A stretch of DNA of 7,020 bases from JAMXLO01 sp041487355 (GCA_041487355.1 JBGPND010000246.1:1-7020); one strand, 5' to 3'. Counted from the stretch's first letter, positions 1-6,148 are shown. Numbers and translations: made by a program. The notes: a model not told the origin generated them from the sequence alone.

Positions 1-194
1 CCCTCCGTCCCGCCGAGCGCCACGAACGCGCCGGCCATGGCCGGCACCCGGGCCGTCACCCTGCCGCGATACAGATCGCCGACCCCGTCCGGAGCGCCAG
101 GACGCCAGATCGCATAGTCGAGCAGGATTTCGTCGCGGACCGCGGCAATGCGCACCTCGCCGGGGCTGGCGGAGGCCAGGATCCGCGTAGTCAC
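1..194 (-). CDS. rng: Ribonuclease E/G family protein, N-terminal fragment (cut by window edge)
   Basis: Reading leftward from a GTG at 194-192, the frame is open to the window edge and gives 64 residues beginning MTTRILASASPGEVRIAAVR. The stretch GDLYRGRVTARVPAMAGAFV (about residues 40-59) matches the start of the S1-like RNA-binding domain of RNase E/G enzymes (typical GD-x-Y-x-G-x-V ... AFV-x-x-G). These endonucleases process rRNA precursors and start mRNA decay in the cytoplasm. The start codon overlaps the maf stop as GTGA, so the gene is translationally linked to maf. The order infA-maf-rng is common in alphaproteobacteria, which supports the call. The catalytic domain and zinc link lie outside the window, so RNase E versus RNase G cannot be settled; the symbol is the usual one for the short enzyme at this locus. 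Confidence 0.85.
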   Translation of the reverse strand, partial: MTTRILASASPGEVRIAAVRDEILLDYAIWRPGAPDGVGDLYRGRVTARVPAMAGAFVALGGTE

Positions 195-766
195 GGCAAC
201 GGCCAGCCGAGGCCGCGCAGCAACTGTGCCGTCTCGAACAGCGGCAACCCGACCACGTTGGAGTGGCTGCCCGAGATGAAGCGTATGAAGGCGGCGGCGT
301 GGCCCTGGATGGCATAGCCGCCGGCCTTCCCCTGCCACTCGCCACTGGCCAGATAGGCCGCGATCTGCCGCTCGGTCAGGCGAGCGAAGCCCACCACGCT
401 TTGCACGAGGCGCTCGCTGCGCCGGCCGTCCGGGGCCAGCAGGACGACGGCGGTCGCCACACGGTGGCGCCGGCCGGACAGCAGCGCGAGGCAGCGTCGC
501 GCCTGTTCCTCTGTTTCGGCCTTTGGCAGGATGCGGCTGCCGGCGGCAACAACGGTGTCGGCGGCCAGGACGTAGCTGGTGGGTGCGGCCACCGCGTCCG
601 CCTTCGCGCGCGCCATGCGCTGGGCGTGGGCACGCGGCGGTTCGTCGCGCAGCGGGGTTTCGTCGATATCCGGGGAAACGATGCGATCCGGCACGATGCC
701 GATCTGCGCCAGAAGCGCCAGACGCCGCGGGCTGGCCGAGGCCAGGACCAGCGTGGGGGCGGTCAC
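191..766 (-). CDS. maf: Maf family nucleotide pyrophosphatase (dTTP/UTP type, YhdE-like)
   Basis: This 191-residue protein has the full set of Maf motifs: LASASPRR at residues 8-15, AADTVV at 68-73, GKAGGYAIQG at 146-155 and SGSHSNVVGLPL at 165-176. Maf proteins hydrolyse non-canonical or excess nucleoside triphosphates to the monophosphate plus pyrophosphate, a cytoplasmic house-cleaning role. The KAGGYAIQG form resembles the dTTP/UTP pyrophosphatase branch (YhdE) rather than the m7GTP branch (YceF); that sub-assignment is from family knowledge and is less certain than the family call. Length is normal for the family. The GTG start at 766-764 overlaps the infA TGA stop by four bases, and its own TGA overlaps the GTG of the downstream ribonuclease gene, so all three probably share one transcript with translational coupling. 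Confidence 0.95.
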   Translation of the reverse strand: MTAPTLVLASASPRRLALLAQIGIVPDRIVSPDIDETPLRDEPPRAHAQRMARAKADAVAAPTSYVLAADTVVAAGSRILPKAETEEQARRCLALLSGRRHRVATAVVLLAPDGRRSERLVQSVVGFARLTERQIAAYLASGEWQGKAGGYAIQGHAAAFIRFISGSHSNVVGLPLFETAQLLRGLGWPLP

Positions 767-981
767 TTGAAGCGGAAGGTGATCCGACCCTTGCTCAAAT
801 CGTAGGGAGTCATCTCGACATTCACCCGGTCGCCGGCCAGCACGCGGATGCGGTTCTTGCGCATTTTGCCGGAGGTGTGCGCGAGGATGGTGTGCTCGTT
901 GTCGAGCTTGACGCGGAACATGGCGTTGGGCAGCAGCTCCATCACGGTGCCGCTGAATTCGATCATGTCTTCTTTCGACAT
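763..981 (-). CDS. infA: Translation initiation factor IF-1
   Basis: The 72-residue product is a complete IF-1, a single OB-fold protein that binds the ribosomal A site on the 30S subunit during initiation. The family signature LLPNAMFRVKL (residues 16-26), the AHTSGKMRKNRIRVLAGD core (34-51) and the ending TPYDLSKGRITFRFK are all present, and 72 residues is the standard length. The start is ATG at 981-979 with a GAGG ribosome-binding sequence four bases upstream (ACGAGG-cctg-ATG on the minus strand). It lies 72 bases downstream of hisD with a promoter-like sequence in the gap, and overlaps maf by four bases. It is therefore probably transcribed both from its own promoter and by read-through from hisD. 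Confidence 0.98.
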   Translation of the reverse strand: MSKEDMIEFSGTVMELLPNAMFRVKLDNEHTILAHTSGKMRKNRIRVLAGDRVNVEMTPYDLSKGRITFRFK

Positions 982-1014
982 CAGGCCTCGTTCAAGGGTT
1001 TGATTTCGCGGCGG

Positions 1015-1043
1015 AACATGAGCGCGGGCTAGCGCAAGGTCAA
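1015..1043 (-). promoter_or_regulatory. Candidate sigma-70-type promoter for infA
   Basis: In the 72-base gap between hisD and infA the minus strand reads TTGACC (1043-1038), a 17-base spacer, then CATGTT (1020-1015). The -35 box is five of six to TTGACA; the -10 box is weak (three of six to TATAAT). Transcription would start near 1008 and leave a leader of about 27 bases carrying the GAGG ribosome-binding site. High-GC alphaproteobacterial promoters often have poor -10 boxes, so this is plausible but unproven. Confidence 0.4.
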
Positions 1044-1053
1044 GCGCGCTGGC

Positions 1054-2367
1054 TCACCGTGGCGTGCCTGGGGGCAGGTTCTGCTGGAGGCGCAGCGCGA
1101 TACTGCGGGCATGCGCCTGGAGCCCTTCCGCTTCGGCAAGGGCAATGGCGGCGAGGCCGACATTGGCCAGTCCAGCGGCGTCGGCGGCGACCCAGGTGGT
1201 TCGCTTGAGAAAGTCGTAGACGGAAAGGCCGGAGGCGAACCGCGCGGTCCGCCCGGTGGGAAGCACGTGGTTCGGGCCGGCGATATAATCACCGATCGCC
1301 TCGGGGCAGTGCGCGCCGAGGAAGACCGCGCCGGCATGGCGGATGCGGCCGAATACGGCTTCCGGGTCGGGCAGCATGAGCTGCAGGTGCTCGGGGGCGA
1401 GCCGGTTCACCAGCGCGACGGCCTCGTCCCAGTCGCGGACCAGGATGATCGCGCCGTGTGCCTGCCAGCTTGCCCCGGCGATGGCGGCGCGGGGCAGGGT
1501 GGGCAGTTCGGCTGCCACGGCCGCGCCGACGGCATCGGCGAACGCGGGGTCGTCGGCGATCAGGATGGCCTGCGCCGCCTCGTCATGCTCGGCCTGGGCC
1601 AACAGGTCCACCGCGACACGGCGCGGGTCGTTGGCGGCGTCCGCGAGGATGACGACTTCCGAGGGTCCGGCGATGGCGTCGATGCCGACTCGGCCGAACA
1701 CCTGACGCTTTGCCTCGGCGACATAGGCGTTGCCGGGGCCGACGATGCGGTCCACCGGCGCGATGGTGGCGGTGCCGTAGGCCAGCGCGGCGATCGCCTG
1801 GGCGCCGCCGACCCGATAGATCTCGGACACGCCGGCACGTTGCGCCGCGGCCAGAACCAGCGGGTTGAGCGTGCCATCGGGGCTGGGGACACACATGGCG
1901 ACGCGGGCCACGCCGGCGACGCGGGCGGGGATCGCGTTCATCAGCACCGAGGACGGGTAGGCTGCCTTGCCGCCCGGCACGTAGAGGCCGACAGCGTCGA
2001 GCGGGGTCCAGCGCATGCCAAGGGTCAGGCCCGCTTCATCGACTGTGCGAAGATCAGCCGGCAGTTGCTTGCGATGGAACGCTTCGATGCGTGTCGCGGC
2101 GAGTTCGAGGGCCGTCATCAGGCCGGGCGGAATGGCGGCCACGGCAGCGTCGATCTCCGCCTCGGTGATGCGGAGGCGATCCTGCGTCAGGGTCAGCCGG
2201 TCGAAGCGCGCGGTGTAGTCGAGCAATGCCGCATCACCGCGGGTGCGCACGTCGGCGATGATGGCGGACACGGCCTGGTCAACACGCTCGGTGGTTTCGC
2301 GAGCCTCGCCGAGCAGGGCGGTGAATGCGGCTTCGAAGCCGGGGTCGGCGGTGCTGAGCCGCCTCAT
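1054..2367 (-). CDS. hisD: Histidinol dehydrogenase
   Basis: This 437-residue protein is a full-length HisD, the zinc enzyme that oxidises L-histidinol to L-histidine in two NAD-dependent steps at the end of histidine synthesis. Visible motifs in order: YVPGGKAAYPSSVLMN (129-144), VGPGNAYVAEAKRQVFG (209-225), IAGPSEVVILAD (232-243), AQAEHDEAAQ (257-266) and APEHLQ (324-329). The residues expected from the E. coli enzyme are all present: zinc ligands Gln258, His261, Asp360 and His419, and catalytic Glu326 and His327. The enzyme should therefore be active. The ATG start at 2367-2365 overlaps the hisG TGA stop as ATGA, which fixes the start and indicates translational coupling. The C-terminus ends with a short proline-rich tail after the last zinc ligand, which is not unusual. 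Confidence 0.98.
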   Translation of the reverse strand: MRRLSTADPGFEAAFTALLGEARETTERVDQAVSAIIADVRTRGDAALLDYTARFDRLTLTQDRLRITEAEIDAAVAAIPPGLMTALELAATRIEAFHRKQLPADLRTVDEAGLTLGMRWTPLDAVGLYVPGGKAAYPSSVLMNAIPARVAGVARVAMCVPSPDGTLNPLVLAAAQRAGVSEIYRVGGAQAIAALAYGTATIAPVDRIVGPGNAYVAEAKRQVFGRVGIDAIAGPSEVVILADAANDPRRVAVDLLAQAEHDEAAQAILIADDPAFADAVGAAVAAELPTLPRAAIAGASWQAHGAIILVRDWDEAVALVNRLAPEHLQLMLPDPEAVFGRIRHAGAVFLGAHCPEAIGDYIAGPNHVLPTGRTARFASGLSVYDFLKRTTWVAADAAGLANVGLAAIALAEAEGLQAHARSIALRLQQNLPPGTPR

Positions 2368-3059
2368 GCCTGGCCGAGGGCGGCGCGGAAGCGGGCGATC
2401 CAGGCGCCGATCGCCTCGGGCTGGGTCTTCAGCGCGGTGCGGTTGACGATGAGCCGGGAGGTGATCGGGGCAATCACCTCGGTCTCGACCAGGCCGTTGG
2501 CGCGCAGCGTGGAGCCGGTCTGCACCAGGTCGACGATGAGCCGGGACAGCCCGAGGCCGGGGGCCAGTTCCATGGCGCCGTTCAGGTGCACCACGTCGGC
2601 ATGCACGCCGCGCGAGGCGAAGTGGCGACGGGCGATGTTGGGATACTTCGTGGCCACGCGGACGCGCGACCAGCGGGAGGGATCGTCGGTCCCCGCGGTT
2701 TCCACCGGTTCGGCGACCGAGACGCGGCAGACGCCGATGCCGAGATCGAGGGGGGCGTAGATTTCCGGGTAGTCGAACTCCATCAGCACGTCCGCGCCGC
2801 AGATACCGAGTTGGGCGGCGCCGAACGCGACGAAGGTGGCGACGTCGAACGGCCGGACGCGCACCACGTCCAGTGCCGGATCGTCGGTCGGGAAGCGCAA
2901 CCGGCGGCTCTCCTCATCGGCGTAGTCGGGGGCGGGGGCCACTCCGGCGCGGACAAGCAGTTGGCCGCACTCGGCGAGGATGCGTCCCTTGGGCAGCGCC
3001 AGGATCAGCGGTGAGGTGACCTCTGGTTCGAGGGCGGTCGCGGGATAGGGGGCGGTCAT
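2364..3059 (-). CDS. hisG: ATP phosphoribosyltransferase, short (HisZ-dependent) form
   Basis: The 231-residue product catalyses the first committed step of histidine synthesis, joining ATP and PRPP to give phosphoribosyl-ATP. Motifs seen: ALPKGRI at 21-27, the LGICGADVL segment at 84-92, and the PRPP-binding loop IVDLVQTGSTLRANGL at 175-190. The chain stops about where the catalytic domains end and lacks the C-terminal ACT-like regulatory domain of the long form (about 290-300 residues). It is therefore the short HisG type, which family knowledge says works as a complex with HisZ, a histidyl-tRNA synthetase paralogue. No hisZ lies in this window. The ATG at 3059-3057 is the only reasonable start; residues 1-16 are a variable extension and no strong ribosome-binding site precedes it. 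It is the first gene of the hisG-hisD pair and diverges from the hydrolase gene. Confidence 0.96.
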   Translation of the reverse strand: MTAPYPATALEPEVTSPLILALPKGRILAECGQLLVRAGVAPAPDYADEESRRLRFPTDDPALDVVRVRPFDVATFVAFGAAQLGICGADVLMEFDYPEIYAPLDLGIGVCRVSVAEPVETAGTDDPSRWSRVRVATKYPNIARRHFASRGVHADVVHLNGAMELAPGLGLSRLIVDLVQTGSTLRANGLVETEVIAPITSRLIVNRTALKTQPEAIGAWIARFRAALGQA

Positions 3060-3184
3060 GGTCCGCGGCGTCTACACCAGGGGGTGGCGGACGGAAAGGG
3101 TGGGGACGCCCCGCAAGTCAGATGAGCTGGGGCGCCGCTTCGACAGCGACGTACGCTGCTGACGGTGATTATGCTGCGCGCAAC

Positions 3185-3841
3185 ATGACCCTGCAGTCCC
3201 ACGTCCATCTCCTGATACCGGGTGCCGATCCGACGGCCGCGCCGTTCGTCGTGTTGCACGGCTCGGGGGGCAGCGAACATGACCTGGTGCCGCTGGCGGC
3301 GGAGCTCGCACCGACCGTCACGATACTTGCGGTCCGCGGAACTTTGCCGTTTGAAGGTGGCAACGCTTTCTTTCAGCGATTTGCCGACAGGAGTATCGAC
3401 GAGGCGGACATCAGTGAACGCAGCCTTGTGCTGGCCGATTTCATCGGGTCTGCAGCGTCTCACCACAAGTTCACCAGGGCATCGATCGCCTTGGGTTTCT
3501 CCAATGGCGCCATCATGGCAGCGGCTTTACTGCTCATGCGGCCGGGCCTGCTGTCCGCGGCAGTTCTGCTGCGGCCGCTTTCGCCCTTCCTGCACGACCC
3601 TCCAGCCCGTATTCCCGCGACGCCGGTCATCATCATCGACGGCGCGAAGGACAGCCGCAGATCGCCAGGAGATGGCCACCTTCTGGCGGAGCGCCTGGCG
3701 CATGCCGGAGCCCGCGTATCGCATCACGTGCTGCCCGTCGGACACTCGATCACGGCACTGGACAGGCAGCTCGTGAGCAAGTGGCTTGCGACCGAAGTTT
3801 TCGTCCAGGACAGGACCTCCTGTGCACCAGGGAAGGAGTGA
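3185..3841 (+). CDS. Alpha/beta hydrolase, phospholipase/carboxylesterase (MhqO-like) family
   Basis: This is a compact serine hydrolase of about 218 residues. In order it shows the oxyanion-loop motif VVLHGSGGSEHDLVPLA, an RG-x-L segment, FFQRF followed by an acidic IDEADI stretch, the nucleophile elbow GFSNGA (the serine), then a strand ending in DGAKDS (likely catalytic Asp) and VGHSIT (catalytic His). This layout is that of MhqO/YodD-type esterases, some of which are induced by quinones and act on small esters or lactones; the substrate here is unknown. The first in-frame ATG is at 3122, adding 21 residues (starting MSWGAAS). I prefer ATG 3185 because relatives begin shortly before the HVHLLIPGADP strand; neither start has a convincing ribosome-binding site. 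The stop is seven bases before the deaminase start, so the two genes should share one transcript. Confidence 0.85.
   Translation: MTLQSHVHLLIPGADPTAAPFVVLHGSGGSEHDLVPLAAELAPTVTILAVRGTLPFEGGNAFFQRFADRSIDEADISERSLVLADFIGSAASHHKFTRASIALGFSNGAIMAAALLLMRPGLLSAAVLLRPLSPFLHDPPARIPATPVIIIDGAKDSRRSPGDGHLLAERLAHAGARVSHHVLPVGHSITALDRQLVSKWLATEVFVQDRTSCAPGKE
3833..3838 (+). promoter_or_regulatory. Ribosome-binding site that fixes the deaminase start
   Basis: AAGGAG lies ten bases upstream of the ATG at 3849, inside the last codons of the preceding hydrolase gene. It supports 3849 as the start rather than an in-frame ATG at 3786, which would overlap the hydrolase by 56 bases and place 21 extra residues in front of the export signal. 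Confidence 0.7.
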
Positions 3842-3848
3842 GGCAGCC

Positions 3849-4406
3849 ATGTTGTCGAGACGCACGCTGTTCTCATCGCTTGGCGGCGTCGCCTGCTGCT
3901 GCACGCTGCGCACCGCGGCCGCGGCTCCGAACCAGCCGACAATCGCCGCAAACCGGATGGCGGCGCATGAACGTGCCATGCGGCTGGCGATCGCCGTAGC
4001 ACGCCGCAACCCGGTCTATCCGTTCGGTGCCGTCATCGTCCGAGCCGCAAACGGCGAGGTCATGGCCAGAGGCGTCAACAACGCCCGCGTCAACCCCATC
4101 CTGCACGGCGAGATCGCGGCGATGAACGACTACGTTGCGCGCCGCGGCAACAAGAACTGGGACGCGCACATTCTGTACACAACAGGCGAGCCGTGCTCCA
4201 TGTGCATGAGCGCACTGGTATGGGCGGGGATTGGCGGCGTGGTGTTCGGCTCGTCGATCGACGGCATCAGGCGCGCAGGCATCGATCAGATCGACATCAC
4301 CGCGAAATCGGTGATCGACGCCTCGCCCTTCTATCACGGGACGCTGCTGGGCGGCGTGCTGCAGGCGGAGACCGATCAGCTCTTCCTGCAGCGCAAGCGG
4401 CTCTGA
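3849..4406 (+). CDS. Probable exported zinc-dependent nucleoside/base deaminase
   Basis: This 185-residue protein belongs to the CMP/dCMP-cytidine deaminase superfamily (cytosine deaminase, guanine deaminase, TadA branch). The zinc site is complete: HGE (His86, catalytic Glu88) and PCSMC (Pro115, Cys116, Cys119), with LYTTGEPC leading into the second motif. HGE instead of HAE is also found in yeast cytosine deaminase Fcy1, but the C-terminal region (ASPFYHGTLLGGV) looks more like guanine deaminase/TadA relatives, so the substrate is open. The N-terminus has a twin-arginine-type signal: MLSRRTLFSSLGGVAC, a short hydrophobic stretch, then RTAAAAP as a possible cleavage site. GGVAC also fits the broad lipobox pattern with Cys16 as a lipidation site. 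If exported, the enzyme works in the periplasm, perhaps salvaging bases or nucleosides. It follows the hydrolase by seven bases and converges on the SDR. Confidence 0.87.
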   Translation: MLSRRTLFSSLGGVACCCTLRTAAAAPNQPTIAANRMAAHERAMRLAIAVARRNPVYPFGAVIVRAANGEVMARGVNNARVNPILHGEIAAMNDYVARRGNKNWDAHILYTTGEPCSMCMSALVWAGIGGVVFGSSIDGIRRAGIDQIDITAKSVIDASPFYHGTLLGGVLQAETDQLFLQRKRL

Positions 4407-4420
4407 AGCCGTCCGTTGCA

Positions 4421-4436
4421 GCGGCGCGGGCGCCGC
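4421..4436. terminator. Hairpin between convergent genes, possible bidirectional terminator
   Basis: The 33-base gap between the deaminase stop and the SDR stop contains GCGGCG-cggg-CGCCGC, a six base-pair all-G/C stem with a four-base loop. Its position between two converging genes suits a shared terminator. No T-run follows on either strand, so an intrinsic terminator of the classical kind is not shown. Confidence 0.4.
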
Positions 4437-4439
4437 GCG

Positions 4440-5129
4440 TCACGTCCGCCCCGGGACCGGCACCACCCCGCCTGTCGTCACCTTGTTATCCGGTGACGCG
4501 AGGAATGCGATGGTGGCGGCAATCTCCTCGGGCTTGGGCCACGCACTGTGGTCGGCCTTCGGCATCGCGGCGCGGTTGGCCGGTGTGTCGATGATCGACG
4601 GGGCAACCGCGTTGACCAGGATGTTGCGCGCCGCCACCTCCGCTGCGAGCGCCTGGGTGAATGCGGCAACCGCTGCCTTGCTTGCCGCATAGGGCGCCAT
4701 GCCAGCACCGAGGCGCGGCTCCAGCGCCGGACGAGCGGCGGTATTGACGATGCGGCCGCCGCCTGCACCGAACGCCCGAACCGCGGCGCGACAGCACAGA
4801 TAGCAGCTCACGAAATTCATGTTCAGCAGGTGCATCATGCCGGCCTTGTCGGTGTCGGCCACGTTGCCCATGGCGAATCCGCCGGCGATATGAATCGACG
4901 CCCAGAGGTCGCCAACCCCGTCATACAGGCGCGTGACGTCGGGCTCGCTCGTCAGGTCGCAGTTTCCTACCAAGGTGACGCGATCCTTATAAGGGAAGGC
5001 AGCGGCCTCCGAGTCGACGATGTAGGGAACCCGGCAGCGCGCGCCCGCCGCAAGCAGGGCGGCCACCACCGCCCGCCCCAGTGCCCCGGTGCCGCCGGTG
5101 ACGACGACGGTCTGGTTCCGAAAATCCAT
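4440..5129 (-). CDS. Short-chain dehydrogenase/reductase (SDR), atypical active site
   Basis: This 229-residue protein has a Rossmann fold of the classical SDR type: nucleotide-binding TGGTGALG (11-18), a DL acidic pair near 58-59, IAGG (81-84, in place of NAG), the NMNF segment carrying the structural Asn (about 104), and the catalytic YAASK (Tyr147, Lys151). It ends with the usual C-terminal ASPDNKVTTGGVVPVPG pattern. The usual catalytic serine, about 13 residues before the tyrosine, is missing: residues 128-139 read VNTAARPALEPR. The segment recalls the dihydropteridine-reductase-like SDR branch; the substrate is unknown. ATG 5129 is chosen because GGAGG sits six bases upstream and the NAD(P)-binding motif follows at once; the same frame stays open to 5441 but that extension has no SDR features. 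It diverges from the decayed flavin oxidoreductase, a likely former partner. Confidence 0.88.
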   Translation of the reverse strand: MDFRNQTVVVTGGTGALGRAVVAALLAAGARCRVPYIVDSEAAAFPYKDRVTLVGNCDLTSEPDVTRLYDGVGDLWASIHIAGGFAMGNVADTDKAGMMHLLNMNFVSCYLCCRAAVRAFGAGGGRIVNTAARPALEPRLGAGMAPYAASKAAVAAFTQALAAEVAARNILVNAVAPSIIDTPANRAAMPKADHSAWPKPEEIAATIAFLASPDNKVTTGGVVPVPGRT

Positions 5130-5135
5130 GCCCAG

Positions 5136-5140
5136 CCTCC
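5136..5140 (-). promoter_or_regulatory. Ribosome-binding site of the SDR gene
   Basis: The minus strand reads GGAGG, then six bases (CTGGGC), then the ATG at 5129-5127. The near-perfect Shine-Dalgarno sequence and spacing decide against the longer upstream in-frame starts. Confidence 0.8.
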
Positions 5141-5197
5141 ATGGGGTCGTTTCGTTCAGGCCGGGCAGCCTAGGCCATCTCACGGAACCTGGACACC

Positions 5198-5216
5198 GGA
5201 GCGGCGCTTCCGCTCC
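5198..5216. repeat. Inverted repeat in the divergent SDR/oxidoreductase promoter region
   Basis: GGAGCGG-cgctt-CCGCTCC forms a perfect seven base-pair stem with a five-base loop. It lies in the 123-base region between the divergent SDR start (5129) and the old start of the flavin oxidoreductase (5253). It could be an operator for a shared regulator or an RNA hairpin in a leader. I could not place convincing -35/-10 boxes around it on either strand. Confidence 0.35.
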
Positions 5217-5252
5217 CGCGGAGCAGGCAGATTGGGAAGGACGGAGGGCGTG

Positions 5253-6148
5253 GTGTCGGACATTTATGATCTCATCGTGATTGGCAATGGCGCCGCGGCG
5301 TCCGCTTTCGCCTATCCGTGCCGCGAGGCGGGGTGGCGCGTCGCCGTGATCGATCATCGTCCGCTGGGCGGCACCCGCGCGCTGCGTGCTGCGATCCGAA
5401 GAAGGTGCTGGTCGGCGCATCGGAGGCGCTCGATCACGCAAGGCGGCTCACCGGTCAGGGCCTCGCCGGCGAGCTGCGGATCGACCGGCCGGCGCTGATG
5501 CACCGCAAGCGCGGTTTCACCGACCCTGTGCCGGAGGATCGCGCACGCGCCTTCTCGCCTCGGCTGGGATCGCGACCATGCCGGGACGCGCCATCTTCGT
5601 CGCGCGAGACGCGCTGCGCGTGGGCGCTGACACGGTGCGGTTCCACCATGCGGTGATCGCCGCGGGGGCGGAGCCGGTTCGGCTGCGAATCGGTGGCGAG
5701 CAGCACCTGGTGACCAGCGAGCGTTTTCTCGAGCTTGACAGCTTGCCTGCTCGCCTGGTGTTCGTCGGTGGCGGCTATATCGCGGCGGAGTTCTCCCGCC
5801 TGGCGGCGAGGGCGGGCGCGCAGGTGGCCGTCCCGCAACGCGGCTCACGCATGCTGGAGGCGTTCGACCCCGATCTCGCCAGCCTGGACCTGGCGACGGC
5901 ATAGCGGTCGAGAATGGCCGCCTGCGCCTCAACGAATTCCTGCACAGCATGTCCAACCAAGCGGTGTATGCCGCCGGGGACGCCGCCGGCGCAGGCCGCC
6001 GCTGACACCCGTCGCTGGGCACGACGGAGAGGCCGTCGCCGCCAATCCGCTGTCAAACAATCACCGCAAGCCGAATCATCGAGCCGTGAAGAACACCGTC
6101 TTCGCCTACCCGACCGGCGCCTCCGACCTCGCCTACATGTTCGGCTGA
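5253..6148 (+). pseudogene. Decayed FAD/NAD(P) disulfide oxidoreductase (mercuric/glutathione reductase-like)
   Basis: The start is intact: ACGGAGG, then GTG 5253, giving MSDIYDLIVIGNGAAASAFA, an FAD-binding GxGxxA site, and RPLGGT. The expected redox motif GGTC-x4-CDPKK is broken here: the first Cys is CGC (Arg) and one base is lost before the second Cys, so CDPKKVLVGASEALDHA continues one frame lower. A second shift near 5555-5562 leads to AGIATMPGRAIFVARDALR and the NAD(P)-binding VFVGGGYIAAEFSRLAARAG, ending at TAG 5902. A third shift gives VENGRLRLNEFL and the FAD-binding VYAAGDAAGAG to TGA 6003. A fourth gives PPLTPVAGHDGEAVAAN and the normal C-terminal end FAYPTGASDLAYM. About 300 codons remain of an expected 450 or so. 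Missing are a block after FDPDLAS (about 5875) and most of the dimerisation domain (join near 6090). It cannot make an active enzyme. Confidence 0.9.

Noticed and set aside
1111..2760. Open frame of 549 codons on the plus strand, antisense to hisD and hisG.
   Set aside because: It lies opposite two certain genes whose high-GC codon bias removes stops on the other strand. Its translation is low-complexity Gly/Asp/Arg-rich and has no recognisable domain.
3060..3184. Divergent promoters and an operator (CAGCG-acgta-CGCTG at 3144-3158) between hisG and the hydrolase.
   Set aside because: The arms are only five bases and no -35/-10 pair with good spacing could be placed on either strand, so it was not listed as a feature.
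3786..3848. Upstream in-frame ATG of the deaminase.
   Set aside because: It would overlap the hydrolase end and bury the twin-arginine signal. A better ribosome-binding site precedes ATG 3849.
3527..4337. Minus-strand open frames opposite the hydrolase and deaminase.
   Set aside because: They are shadows of the plus-strand genes, with no motif or ribosome-binding site.
5130..5441. N-terminal extension of the SDR frame up to 5441.
   Set aside because: The extension has no SDR feature, overlaps the divergent pseudogene start, and the strong GGAGG site points to ATG 5129.
4548..5498. Plus-strand frame of 316 codons running through the SDR region into the oxidoreductase start.
   Set aside because: Most of it is antisense to the SDR. 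Only the last part, from GTG 5253, is meaningful, as the first piece of the pseudogene.
5253..6148. Sequencing error or programmed frameshifting as the explanation for the broken oxidoreductase.
   Set aside because: Four frame changes, a Cys-to-Arg change and two large deletions cannot be explained by a few base-call errors, and no slippery site with a downstream structure is apparent at the shifts.
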